A stretch of DNA of 47,072 bases, from contig JAPWHF010000020.1 of NCBI GenBank assembly GCA_027214125.1, positions 1-47,072 of the forward strand. The letters are read 5' to 3'. The stretch comes from Zoogloeaceae bacterium G21618-S1. Lineage in GTDB: Bacteria; Pseudomonadota; Gammaproteobacteria; Burkholderiales; Rhodocyclaceae. The position numbers were made by a program, and so were the translations under genes. Numbering within the stretch: the stretch's first letter is position 1; each line of letters opens with the position of its first letter. The notes beneath the pieces are model-generated. The model did not search any database, was not told the origin of the DNA, and worked only from the letters and a program-made list of their open reading frames with translations. Of the stretch, positions 6,782 through 14,740 are shown one piece after another.

Positions 6782-7621
6782 CTACTCAAACAAACCGAGC
6801 TGTGCGCCCGAGGAGATCCGGTCTGACACAATGCGCTCGCGGACAGATCCGATCTGATCGGGAGTGATCGCCAGGCCAGTCACCAGCGTCGAGGGCGCTA
6901 ACGTCGCGGCCTCGATCACAGGAGATGTTTCACGGGATCGGCGCAGCTTCAGATCCCAAAAGCCAAGCACGTGTGCCGGCGTCACCCAGTGGGACCAGGT
7001 CTCTAGAGACAAGCTATTGCCGTGAAGCACGATGGCCGGAATGTGCAGCAAGGAAAATTGCACATAGGCCATATGCGCCGCCGTCGGCTCAACATCCGTC
7101 GCTGTGACATGCATGCACTGCTGGTAATTGACTTTGCCACTCAACAAGGCTTCGGCCGCGGCGATCACCATGGCGCCAGCGCCAGCGGCGGGCTCACAAA
7201 CAGTAATGAAGCCACAGGCCGGCAATTCTTCCGGTCCGCAGGGCATCGTCAATTGCGCCATCAGTGCGGCCACCGGGTACGGGGTGAAGAACTGGCCGTG
7301 CCATTGGCTGTGAAGCTCCAAGGCACCAAAGATCTCGCCTAAAGCATCATGGAAACCGAGCGAGAGAGATTCAGTGAGATGGGCCAGCATGAGAGGAAAC
7401 AAACCCACTTGCTTGCTCGTATAACCGGCGACTATCTCCATGTATCGCGCTTCTCGCGCATCGAACTGACCGCGATCCACTGCGTTCGAAAACGACAGCG
7501 CCGATAGCTCGCAGAAATCGCGGAATACTTCATGTGCTCGGCGGTTCGTCGCTACCTGCCGCAGCGTTTTGATAAACGCCTGCTGGTGCATATCGAGCCC
7601 GCTATAATTGCCCTTAGCCAT
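6782..7621 (-). CDS. Methyltransferase-fold protein related to N6-adenine DNA methylases
   Basis: The 279-residue protein has the layout of type I-like N6 DNA methylases: helical N-terminus, the GQFFTP segment (109-114) that contacts S-adenosylmethionine, and motif I CEPAAGAGAM (142-151), then TATDVEPTAAHMAYVQ as the acidic-loop motif. The catalytic NPPY/NPPF motif expected about 60 residues later is absent; that position reads GNSLSLETWSHW. It may bind SAM without methylating DNA, or use an unusual active site. The start at 7621 is chosen from GGAG nine bases upstream. Plasmid methylase-like proteins can protect against host restriction, but this is inference. Confidence 0.75.
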   Translation of the reverse strand: MAKGNYSGLDMHQQAFIKTLRQVATNRRAHEVFRDFCELSALSFSNAVDRGQFDAREARYMEIVAGYTSKQVGLFPLMLAHLTESLSLGFHDALGEIFGALELHSQWHGQFFTPYPVAALMAQLTMPCGPEELPACGFITVCEPAAGAGAMVIAAAEALLSGKVNYQQCMHVTATDVEPTAAHMAYVQFSLLHIPAIVLHGNSLSLETWSHWVTPAHVLGFWDLKLRRSRETSPVIEAATLAPSTLVTGLAITPDQIGSVRERIVSDRISSGAQLGLFE

Positions 7622-7647
7622 TTCACGCATCTCCGTGAGGTGGTTAG

Positions 7648-7680
7648 ACGCCCGGCGCTGCGCCAACATCGCCGGGCGTC
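7648..7680 (-). terminator. Strong stem-loop between 7688 gene and methylase-like gene
   Basis: A perfect 10-bp stem GACGCCCGGC/GCCGGGCGTC (7648-7657 and 7671-7680) with a 13-base loop lies between the stop codon at 7688 and the start at 7621. No T-tract follows in the leftward direction, so it may act as an mRNA-stability or attenuating hairpin inside the operon rather than a full terminator. Confidence 0.5.
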
Positions 7681-7687
7681 GTCTTAA

Positions 7688-8062
7688 TCAAATTCCGTTT
7701 TTCGCGACGGATATTTCTGCATCAGTCCAATGCGCCTGAACATAGGCCAGCAAACCGAGTCCTGCGCGATACGCCAGCGCGCGGACACCGTCGCCGCTCT
7801 CCTTCAAACGCTTCGCCAGCACGCGATACACCTGCGCGTGCGCCCGGCAATCTTCAGCCTTCTCGAAATACCCCTGAGCTGCCAATGCGAATTCCCCGGC
7901 TGCACGCATGTGGCGCTCAATTTCTGAAAATCGCTTCATTAGCTCGTCATCAGGGTTAGGGAGCCGCTGCACCCACGCGAGACCGGGAACGAAAACCACC
8001 CCTGCCGGCTGGTGAGCCTCAGCCTTGGCCGTTTTGCTTTGGATGTTTGTTGCTGTGTTCAT
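7688..8062 (-). CDS. Hypothetical helical protein
   Basis: The 124-residue protein starts at 8062 behind an ideal AGGAGGT sequence. After a disordered first 20 residues it is helical, with HMRAAGEFALAAQGYFEKAEDCRAHAQVYRVLAKRLK resembling a TPR/HEPN-like helical bundle. No catalytic motif or membrane segment is visible. It is the first gene of the leftward series ending at 6218 and is separated from the methylase-like gene by a hairpin. Function unknown. Confidence 0.65.
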   Translation of the reverse strand: MNTATNIQSKTAKAEAHQPAGVVFVPGLAWVQRLPNPDDELMKRFSEIERHMRAAGEFALAAQGYFEKAEDCRAHAQVYRVLAKRLKESGDGVRALAYRAGLGLLAYVQAHWTDAEISVAKNGI

Positions 8063-8595
8063 GATGACCTCCTGTCGTGTTGGATCTGCCTGCTGGAGCC
8101 GCCTCGACGCATGACTTGCGAGTGCGGCGGGCAGAACAAGGGCACGACCGGAGGCCGCATGCGGAGCGCAGGGCGCAGCCCGAGCACCGAACGGGTGAGG
8201 ACGTGGGCGTAGCCGAACCCTTGTTCTGCCCGCCGCAGGAGCTATGCGTCGAAAAGAGGCGGATTCAGCAGGTAGGTCCAACACAGGTGCTGGAACACCG
8301 CCACGGGGTGACATCTGAAGTAAAACGGCTGAGGGGCACAGCCCCGACTCAGCGTGCCAAGGGCACGCTCTGTCTTGCGCCGTTCAGGCGCCCCGGTTGC
8401 GCTTGCCGCATCCGGCCGTCTCCCCCGAGACACGGTCGCAAGACGGTGTCTCCTCGATCAAGGCCACGCCGACCAGGACAAGGGATCAGAAGGGCCGCGC
8501 AGCGGTCCCGAAGCGCAGCGTAGGGATGAGCGACTAGCGAAACCCTGGCAGAGCCCGGTGCCGGCTATGCCGGCATGGCCCACACGCCACGAGCC

Positions 8596-8620
8596 AAAAA
8601 AATCCCCGCACCAGGCGGGG
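8596..8620 (-). terminator. Rho-independent terminator after parB
   Basis: Read leftward, CCCCGC/GCGGGG (stem at 8615-8620 and 8604-8609, five-base loop) is followed by A and seven T residues. It lies about 165 bases after the parB stop and should end the par transcript. Confidence 0.8.
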
Positions 8621-8742
8621 AAACATCAGATCAAGAAAAGCATCACCAGGGCAACACTCAGAACTGGCGAACATCAACAACCGTCGATCACGGATAAACG
8701 AGAACAGAACAACTCAACGCCCGAGTAAACAAAGACCACCGG

Positions 8743-8760
8743 ATTTCGACATGTCGAAAT
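8743..8760. promoter_or_regulatory. 18-bp palindrome, copy 1 (downstream of parB)
   Basis: ATTTCGACATGTCGAAAT is a perfect 18-bp palindrome. The same sequence occurs at 10619-10636 and, with one end mismatch, at 13193-13210. Its position 26 bases past the parB stop, with another copy upstream of parA, suggests a ParB- or KorB-type binding site that may serve as parS or operator. Confidence 0.65.
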
Positions 8761-8785
8761 CTTCCGTCTCGCTCAAAAAGACGTT

Positions 8786-9754
8786 TCATTCCTCATCCTG
8801 ACCCAATCGAAGCCCCGCCCAGACCTTTTCAAGACCTCGGGAAAGCTTGTCGATATCCGCTGTTTTAAGGTGAGCGCTCAAAACCTCATCTTGGGAAAGC
8901 ACCTTAAGCTTGTCGAACGAACTCATGATCCCGCGAAGCGTCTCGGAAGCCTTGGCATAGGCAGACGACTTGGTAGAAGAATCACCCGCACGTAGCTTGC
9001 CAGGAGCGCGTTTGGTAACACCACCGCCCTCCCCCGCCCCGCTCACGCCAACCACGTCCTGACCGCTAGCCAACCCAGACGCACCGCCGACGAAAGCACC
9101 AGGAGTGCGAGAAACCCGCAACTGATTGAAGTGATCAGTAACAGCCGCACGGCTCAAGTCGAGACCGTTACTCAAATAGGCATCCACCTCTTCCGGAAAC
9201 TCTGTCGAGAGCTTTGCCAAGACGTACAACGTCTTGGCACCAACCTTGGCCTCGCGCGCCAGCGCCTGGATGCTCGCCGGCGCATCGACCAAGGCCAGAT
9301 GTTCTGAAATATAGGAATTCTTCTGACCCAGATTCGCCGCGATATCGCCCTTCCGCTCTCCCGCAGTAACTCGCTGACGGATGAACAGGCCAATCTCCAT
9401 CGGGGTCAACGAATCACGATGGATGTTCTCGATCATCTGATCGTAGCTATCGTGCGTCGCGTCGATGAAGCCAGGTATCGAGAGCTTTCCACACAAAAGA
9501 GAAGCCCGGTAACGACGAGCGCCATGGTTGATTACATAGAAACCATCCGCGTTCGCCGGTTTCACAGAGATAGGCGACTTAACCCCGCGAACTTTGATGG
9601 ACTCAGCAAGCGCCTCAAGCGCAGCCTCATCAAACCGCTTTCGCGGTTGATCGGGGTCTTCGATCACCTTGTCCAATAGCAACTGAAGAGGTTCGCCCTT
9701 CTCCTCGGAGGATTCATTCCGCAGGTCATCCAGACCAGTGAGATTCAACATCAC
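8786..9754 (-). CDS. parB: ParB-family partition protein
   Basis: The 322-residue protein has the ParB/Spo0J core: DPDQPRKRFDEAALEALAESI, then VKSPISVKPANADGFYVINHGARRYRAS with the HGARRYRAS version of the CTP-binding GERRxRA motif, and ENIHRDSLTPMEIG, followed by the helix-turn-helix KGDIAANLGQKNSYISEHLAL. ParB clamps load at parS and pair with ParA to segregate copies to daughter cells. The C-terminal 100 residues (linker plus helical end) probably dimerise. The start overlaps the parA stop by four bases (ATGA), so the two are translationally coupled. Palindromes at 8743 and 10619 are candidate binding sites. Confidence 0.93.
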   Translation of the reverse strand: MMLNLTGLDDLRNESSEEKGEPLQLLLDKVIEDPDQPRKRFDEAALEALAESIKVRGVKSPISVKPANADGFYVINHGARRYRASLLCGKLSIPGFIDATHDSYDQMIENIHRDSLTPMEIGLFIRQRVTAGERKGDIAANLGQKNSYISEHLALVDAPASIQALAREAKVGAKTLYVLAKLSTEFPEEVDAYLSNGLDLSRAAVTDHFNQLRVSRTPGAFVGGASGLASGQDVVGVSGAGEGGGVTKRAPGKLRAGDSSTKSSAYAKASETLRGIMSSFDKLKVLSQDEVLSAHLKTADIDKLSRGLEKVWAGLRLGQDEE

Positions 9755-10500
9755 GCCACCCCCATACGTTCTCGGATAAGGTCGAACGCCTTTTCCATTT
9801 CGCGTGCCGCCAAGCGCGCGCTGCTCTTCTGGATCATCCAGATGGATTCCGCTGTCGATGCAGCATCGCGAAACGCAGTGCGCTTGGATATCTTGGCTGG
9901 CAGCACGTAATCCTTGTAGTGAAGAAGAAGTTTTTTGAGGTCATCGCGCTGACTTGGCGCAACCGCATCAAACAAATTTGGAAGCAGCCCGAGGTTCACC
10001 AATGTGGTGTTGAACTGCTGAACCTTCTTTATGCGCTTCAGCATGTTGATCGACACATCCATGCTGTACGAATCCACGATCGCCGGTACCACGATGTAGT
10101 TCGCCGTGAAGAGGAAGGCGTTGGCGGCCTTGCTGTTTGAACCCGGGGTATCCACCACTGCGACATCAAACGCGTCATCCACAGCGCGCAGATGAGAGCT
10201 CAGCGCGTCAACCAGCGCCTTGTCATTGGGATCACGTTCAATGGCGGACAGCGCACCAGGCGCAAGCGCACAGATCGAGCCCGATTCGCACTGGAGACTG
10301 ACCGCCTTGCTGGAAAACAAATCCGCCACGTGAACATCTTGATTGAGATGCGAGACCAAGCTACTGGAGCTGTTCGCTTGTTGGTCCGCATCCAAAAAAA
10401 GGACGCGAAGCCCGCGATTGGCAAAGTAGTGAGCCATGTTGTAGGCAAGGATTGATTTGCCAACACCGCCCTTCTGGTTGGAAAAAACCAAGGTCTTCAT
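9751..10500 (-). CDS. parA: ParA-family partition ATPase
   Basis: The 249-residue protein carries the deviant Walker A of ParA/MinD ATPases, QKGGVGKSI near residue 9, the DADQQANS switch segment, and the Walker B-like VAVVDTPGSNSK. It lacks the N-terminal DNA-binding extension of ParA type Ia, so it is a short type Ib-like ParA. It binds DNA nonspecifically with ATP and is released by ParB, moving plasmid copies along the nucleoid. The start has GGAG upstream. The 180-base leader holds two palindromes, GCGAGAAGTTCTCGC (10536-10550) and the 18-bp site at 10619, consistent with autoregulation. Confidence 0.95.
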   Translation of the reverse strand: MKTLVFSNQKGGVGKSILAYNMAHYFANRGLRVLFLDADQQANSSSSLVSHLNQDVHVADLFSSKAVSLQCESGSICALAPGALSAIERDPNDKALVDALSSHLRAVDDAFDVAVVDTPGSNSKAANAFLFTANYIVVPAIVDSYSMDVSINMLKRIKKVQQFNTTLVNLGLLPNLFDAVAPSQRDDLKKLLLHYKDYVLPAKISKRTAFRDAASTAESIWMIQKSSARLAAREMEKAFDLIRERMGVA

Positions 10501-10535
10501 GAAAGCTGAACTCCAGTACGAATTGAGCTGACGAC

Positions 10536-10550
10536 GCGAGAAGTTCTCGC
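10536..10550. promoter_or_regulatory. Palindrome in par leader
   Basis: GCGAGAA-G-TTCTCGC has perfect 7-bp arms and lies 36 bases upstream of the parA start, within the likely promoter or leader. It differs from the 18-bp palindrome family, so a second regulator or an RNA hairpin is possible. Confidence 0.4.
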
Positions 10551-10618
10551 ATACAAGGCTTGCACAATACCACCGACAAGGGTTTCATTGCACCGGCAGC
10601 GGTAGAAACCACTAAAAT

Positions 10619-10636
10619 ATTTCGACATGTCGAAAT
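10619..10636. promoter_or_regulatory. 18-bp palindrome, copy 2 (upstream of parA)
   Basis: An exact second copy of ATTTCGACATGTCGAAAT lies 119 bases upstream of parA and 44 bases past the stop of the large ParB-like gene. Together with the copy after parB it brackets the parAB operon. Confidence 0.7.
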
Positions 10637-10679
10637 CTCCATTCAGGCGGCACGAACTGATCCGCGCCGCCATTCTGCC

Positions 10680-12584
10680 TTACGCTACGCGCATCAATTC
10701 AGGAACCCAACGAGTGCCCACAAGCAAAGTCTCGGCTTGATGTGTCAACTCACCCTTCTTGAGCAAGGCCAAAGCTGTTGCCTCTGATTCGCCAACCACG
10801 CCCGCTTCGCACAACACCGCTACGGTTCGGTGTTTCGGCACTGAACTGAAGTACCCGTCCGCTGTCGGCTTCCACCAATCGGACATATCAATTCCGAGAG
10901 CAGATAAAAGGGTCGGTATGGATTCAGGGACCGCCGAGTCCGTACCCTGGATGCCATCAAACGAGGCAGCAACACATAGCGCCAGGAGGGAAAGAAGGGA
11001 ATCTTGATCCTGTTCCAGCATCCAATTCAGTAGCGGGCCTTCAATGCTGGAAATTCGAGCATGCCACTGTTCGAACGACTCGCTGTACAGTTTGCTCGCC
11101 GGGGCCTCGTCTCGACCGTCCGACAGATGACTGGAGATATGGTTGGTCATGCTTACGCGGATGTGACGGAAGGGCTCATATCGGCTGAAAAGCTGGCCTG
11201 CCAGGATGCTTGTCACCGTCGCAAGCGCTACCAAGGGCTGATTCGCCAGATGGCCGGCGATCGCGATGCTGCGATGAGCCGATAGATCGCGACAAAGCCG
11301 CTCACTGTGAATCGGTTTTGCCTTTTTATCAGCAGAATCGCCCGAGGCGCCGATTCCCGTTTGTGTTTTGAAACGTTCAGCATCTACCTTGCGCAACACA
11401 TCTCGTGTCACTCGAAGCACACCATCATTGCCGACAAACACCACAGCACCGGTCAGTTCGGATGAATCAGGGTGCGGCACTTGCAAGGAAGAGAGAAGGG
11501 CGTCCAGCGCGGAATCTTTCTCATCCTGCTCGGTGTAGAGCGCGCTGGCTTCATCCTCGTCGAGCTGTTCATCCGATTCATCGGCATAAAGCAGTGCATG
11601 GATCTCATCAAGGCGCTGACGGAGTTGCTCCATTTGACCCTGCTCATCCGCGGTAGCGGTCCGGCTAACCGTCGGCGCGCACGGGAATAAGGATGACACT
11701 TCGTACGGGGCTTCATCAACAACGACTTCAACCCAATTCACTCCGTCATCACCATCGATTGTCGCAGCCTCGGCAGCGAGGCTATCCATGACAAGCTGAC
11801 GGAGTAGGGCGGCATCGCGGAATGTGACAGCACCATCAAACAAATCACATTCAACCGCGCCGCCGGCCAATTGGTACGCTTCCAGCCCAACGAAGCTTGC
11901 GAAACGACTCGAACCCGAGATCCCATCACCGCGAGCAATCGATCGAATAGAGTGAGCGTTCCGGTTGTAAGCGGGGAGAGAGTTCCACAGGTCTATTTGT
12001 GCTTTATGACCATCGACCGCGGTCAACGCCATCAAGAGCTCAAGAGAGATTTCGTTATTTCGCAGCATATCGATGAATGCCGGCGCGACCTGAGCAAGCT
12101 TCAAACGCCGCCGCACAACATCAGGCGTCACGCCGAACGACGACGCAACCTCTTCAATCGACCTATTTTCATCCACCACCATTCGGTGAAAGGCTTCAAA
12201 CTCGTCCGCCGGGTGAATTGCGGTGCGAGTGTTCTCCTGCGTACTCATCGCGAGCGCATCGCTTTCACTGATAAACATGACAGGGACTTCATACGCGGCC
12301 CAGGCCGCACCATCCTCGGCCGCCAGCAACTCGAGCGCCAAACGACGCGTTTCCCCGGCTGCAACGCCAAAAGTACCGGTCTGCTTTCGACCCTCCTTGA
12401 TGGGATGAACAACAAGGTTCTGAATGATCCCGTTGGCCGCAGCAATCAGGGCGGCCATTTCGCGAATGCTTTCCTCGCTACGAGGTTGCTTCCGCATGTT
12501 GTACCTGGACGGCACAAGTGATTTGAGCGTCAGCGTTCCGTGCTGGTTTGTCTGCCCGGAGGGCTTGACTTTAGCCTTTGTCAT
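10680..12584 (-). CDS. Large ParB/RepB-domain plasmid protein
   Basis: The 634-residue protein begins with a ParB-type N-terminal domain (SLVPSRYNMRKQPRSEESIREMAALI, then GETRRLALELL as the nucleotide-contacting motif and STQENTRTAIHPADEFEAF) and a helix-turn-helix (IEEVASSFGVTPDVVRRRLKLA). After residue 300 comes an acidic coiled-coil linker (LDEIHALLYADESDEQLDEDEAS) and a helical C-terminal region absent from partition ParBs. Such long ParB-like proteins are frequent on large plasmids and ICEs, where they may regulate or organise plasmid DNA. A true ParB lies next door, so this one is probably not the partition adaptor. AAGGA precedes the start. It follows ssb in the same direction. Confidence 0.85.
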   Translation of the reverse strand: MTKAKVKPSGQTNQHGTLTLKSLVPSRYNMRKQPRSEESIREMAALIAAANGIIQNLVVHPIKEGRKQTGTFGVAAGETRRLALELLAAEDGAAWAAYEVPVMFISESDALAMSTQENTRTAIHPADEFEAFHRMVVDENRSIEEVASSFGVTPDVVRRRLKLAQVAPAFIDMLRNNEISLELLMALTAVDGHKAQIDLWNSLPAYNRNAHSIRSIARGDGISGSSRFASFVGLEAYQLAGGAVECDLFDGAVTFRDAALLRQLVMDSLAAEAATIDGDDGVNWVEVVVDEAPYEVSSLFPCAPTVSRTATADEQGQMEQLRQRLDEIHALLYADESDEQLDEDEASALYTEQDEKDSALDALLSSLQVPHPDSSELTGAVVFVGNDGVLRVTRDVLRKVDAERFKTQTGIGASGDSADKKAKPIHSERLCRDLSAHRSIAIAGHLANQPLVALATVTSILAGQLFSRYEPFRHIRVSMTNHISSHLSDGRDEAPASKLYSESFEQWHARISSIEGPLLNWMLEQDQDSLLSLLALCVAASFDGIQGTDSAVPESIPTLLSALGIDMSDWWKPTADGYFSSVPKHRTVAVLCEAGVVGESEATALALLKKGELTHQAETLLVGTRWVPELMRVA

Positions 12585-12698
12585 ATTGATTCCTTGAGTT
12601 AACGATGGTCATTGAATGGGTGGCTTGTGCCACCTCTGATTTGGTCAGCGGTTGAACCTCAATCGCTGCCAACGGGTAGGCGCAAGAGCGCCAAATTC

Positions 12699-13121
12699 TC
12701 AGCTCGACTCGGCCGCGCAGTAGTCGGCAACCCACGCGTCGTGTGCGACTTGTTCCGCCTTTTCATCTGCTTCCGCGTCTGTTTCGTCGTTCAACAGGGC
12801 AGGGGAGGGCGACAGGTAGTCAATGGCCTTGACCTTCAGCGTGATGCCACCTCGACGCTGTTCGGCATCAAACCAGCTCTCGATGTCACCCCTGACAGAA
12901 ACAATCTTGCCCTTGGCTAGATAGGTGGCATCGGCTTCCGCCTGCTTTCCCAGCGAAACAAGAGGGATAAAATCGGTACGCTTTTGAAATGTGCCGCTCG
13001 AATCCCTGTAGCCACCTGCGCTAGCAATGGTATAGAGCGCCACGACATGACCATCCTTGCGGATGACGTGAGGGGCACGAGTCACCCGGCCTGAAACAAA
13101 GAATCCACTCGATCCACTCAT
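12699..13121 (-). CDS. ssb: Single-stranded DNA-binding protein
   Basis: The 140-residue protein has an OB fold like plasmid SSBs (FFVSGRVTRAPHVIRKDGHVVALYTIAS, KRTDFIPLVSLGKQAEADATYLAKGKIVSVRGDIESW), followed by an acidic tail. The tail ends AESS rather than the DDDIPF-like tip of chromosomal SSB, so recruitment of host repair proteins may differ. It would coat single-stranded plasmid DNA during replication and after conjugative entry. The ATG at 13121 is chosen from GAGGTG eight bases upstream. A promoter TTGTAT-N17-TATAAT overlaps a 43-bp palindrome upstream, indicating strong repression. Confidence 0.88.
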   Translation of the reverse strand: MSGSSGFFVSGRVTRAPHVIRKDGHVVALYTIASAGGYRDSSGTFQKRTDFIPLVSLGKQAEADATYLAKGKIVSVRGDIESWFDAEQRRGGITLKVKAIDYLSPSPALLNDETDAEADEKAEQVAHDAWVADYCAAESS

Positions 13122-13148
13122 GACGACACCTCGCTTTATGATGTAGAC

Positions 13149-13193
13149 ATTATAATGGCCTAGGGGTTGTAATACAACCCCTAGGCCATTATA
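13149..13193 (-). promoter_or_regulatory. ssb promoter with 43-bp perfect palindrome
   Basis: From 13151 to 13193 two 21-base arms are perfectly complementary around one central base. The core GGGTTGTA-A-TACAACCC (13164-13180) recurs as GGGTTGTA-T-TACAACCC at 16286-16302 before korA. On the minus strand a -35 TTGTAT (13177-13172) and a -10 TATAAT (13154-13149) stand 17 bases apart, so the palindrome covers the -35 box and spacer. A repressor bound here would block ssb transcription; the KorA-like protein is the best candidate. Confidence 0.75.
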
Positions 13194-13210
13194 TTTCGAC
13201 ATGTCGAAAA
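13193..13210. promoter_or_regulatory. 18-bp palindrome, copy 3 (upstream of ssb)
   Basis: ATTTCGACATGTCGAAAA keeps the 16-bp core TTTCGACATGTCGAAA exactly. It abuts the 43-bp palindrome of the ssb promoter, so the promoter seems to have two adjacent operators for two different proteins, recalling paired KorA/KorB control on IncP plasmids. Confidence 0.65.
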
Positions 13211-13281
13211 ACCACTACCGGAAGCTTGGTTCTGATCCTTCTAACAAGCTCCAGTCACTCCTTAACCCATGGCGTTTCGAT

Positions 13282-13620
13282 CTATTCCACGACCTGGTCG
13301 GCATCAGACAAACCCATCCTCGTGGAGCTTGTTCGACGCTCGATCTGTTTGTCTTGAAACCATGGCAGCAACCCGGATGAGTCAGGCACTGCATTCCATG
13401 ACCGAACAAACGCAATCAAAGCATCTCTCTGAGCACGATCGCTGTAGATGATGTTCAGCAGGAGCAGGGTAGAGCGAGGAATCGGCCGGCCGGATTCATA
13501 TCGAGATGCGGCACATTGAGTTACGCCGACTCGTTGCCAAAATGCAGACTGGTTCTCTTTAAGACGATGGCGCAAAGCGACGATTGTCGAAATTTTGGAG
13601 TAGGGCAGTTGTGGCTTCAT
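13282..13620 (-). CDS. XRE-like helix-turn-helix regulator
   Basis: The 112-residue protein has a Cro/CI-type HTH in ALRHRLKENQSAFWQRVGVTQCAASRYESGRPIPRSTLLLL; the recognition region VTQCAASRYESGR matches the pattern SQxxxSRxExGR. The second half is helical and probably dimerises. The start at 13620 is set by GAGGA upstream. It lies between ssb and the iteron origin. A second protein of similar layout is encoded at 46223 (VSQSAGSRMENGRPLSGSTQILIVL), so two related regulators are present. Confidence 0.8.
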   Translation of the reverse strand: MKPQLPYSKISTIVALRHRLKENQSAFWQRVGVTQCAASRYESGRPIPRSTLLLLNIIYSDRAQRDALIAFVRSWNAVPDSSGLLPWFQDKQIERRTSSTRMGLSDADQVVE

Positions 13621-14389
13621 GGCGATCCTCGGCAAGTCATACGGAATACGCGAAAATCATAGTCGAGTGTCGAACTAGCAGTCATCACCTTTACATGCAC
13701 TAACACGACATGCACTTTTGTTGAAACGCGTCTTTGGAAGCCACAAGAAGTTGCCAGCGCCAGCAATTTCGCCAACTTCGACGCCATACCAAGAGTGTGG
13801 CCTGAGACGCCAGCAAGGCTGGCGTTCGAATCGATCATCTAAATAGCGATGAACCGAACCAGTTATGCAAGGCACGCTTTTGATCCTGGTCCAGAAGACC
13901 CGGTGGTTGAGCCGAGAAGAATACAATTCCCTTCTTCTTGCAAGCGCATTTGGTGGTTGGTGATTTGGGAGCGTTTGAATCGAGGTGCGCACACGCACCG
14001 GGTTGAGCGGTGGAATTGACCGAAGGTCGATTTCGCCGCGATTTATCCCGGTCTTGCGCCCGTAGGGTTGCGCGTAGCGCAAATGGGGCCTGATCGAAGA
14101 TCTGGCCCCATCGCTTAGACCTCGAACTGTACTTTGGTGGCGCTGATCTTTTGTGGAAAGTGATATCGCTGATTGAGGCTTGATATGGAGGCGTTTTTCC
14201 TCCGAGTCGAAGACTCGTCAATCATGGGGCGCCGGGTGGGAGCGCGTAGCGCGGGCGTAGCGTAGCGGAGGAGCCGGCGGGGCGTAGCCCCTGGAGGCGG
14301 TGACGTTAAAACGTTATAAGAAACAAAGTTAAACGCGCGCGCGTGTTAAGCATTTTGAAACCCAGTGTTCACAAGGGTTTGCGGCCGAT
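13621..14389. other. Non-coding region next to the origin
   Basis: I see no convincing gene. The segment contains a stem ATGGGGCC/GGCCCCAT (14083-14090 and 14104-14111), repeated GCGTAGC units and a GGGGC-GTA-GCCCC hairpin near 14275, then an AT-rich stretch near 14307-14335 (ACGTTAAAACGTTATAAG) followed by an alternating CG run. The AT-rich part beside the iterons could be the DNA-unwinding element. Confidence 0.45.
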
Positions 14390-14740
14390 TGATATCCGTG
14401 ATCGCCGGTAACGCGCATCCATGATCGACGGTGAAAAACATCCGTGATCGACGGCGGTTACATCCGCGTTCGACAAAACCTGTGGATAAGTGGTCAGAAC
14501 ATCCGTGTCCGACGGTGAAACATCCGCGATCGACGCGGCTACGTATGGGCTTACTGAAAGTTCGAAAACGGGCTGAATACATGACGCTTGCCTGAAAACC
14601 CCCAAGATATAGGGTTATTGGGATGATTCGCCTACCGGTGAACATCCGCGTTCGACGGCGAAAGTGTCCGTGTTCGACGGTACGGCATCCGCGTTCGACA
14701 ATAGCGTCATTTCTTCAATCATCCGTGTTCGACGGTGAAT
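14390..14740. other. oriV: Iteron replication origin (oriV)
   Basis: Ten direct repeats of consensus CATCCGYGWTCGACGG lie here, all in the same orientation. They start at 14394 (15 bases), 14416, 14439, 14461, 14500, 14521, 14643, 14665, 14686 and 14720. A perfect DnaA box lies among them and an AT-rich segment to the left. The set splits into six and four repeats separated by about 106 bases containing CCCAAGATATAGGGTTATTGGG. RepA should bind the iterons and recruit DnaA and helicase. The last repeat lies within the 3' end of the repA coding sequence. Confidence 0.9.
14481..14489 (-). promoter_or_regulatory. DnaA box
   Basis: TGTGGATAA is the reverse complement of the strict DnaA box TTATCCACA. 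It sits between the fourth and fifth iterons, where host DnaA would help open the origin. Confidence 0.85.

Larger units (their letters stand above)
8063..8785. other. Structured non-coding region between parB and 7.7 kb gene
   Basis: No convincing gene is seen in these 723 bases. They hold a leftward terminator (8596-8620), a ParB-type palindrome (8743-8760), an imperfect inverted repeat GAGACAC-G-GTC/GAC-G-GTGTCTC (8427-8452), a short hairpin GGGGC-ACA-GCCCC near 8335 and a TGCCGGC/GCCGGCA hairpin near 8562. The central part is GC-rich with many short repeats, perhaps a centromere-like or degenerate segment. Confidence 0.5.

Noticed and set aside
8077-8728. Rightward ORFs of 124-148 codons in the gap after parB
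   Set aside because: Arg/Pro-rich translations across hairpins and a terminator, with no start signals.
13675-14221. Two overlapping leftward ORFs (about 130 codons) between the regulator and origin
   Set aside because: Translations are low-complexity, rich in Arg/Ser/Cys, without domains or ribosome sites, and run over a stem-loop; treated as non-coding.
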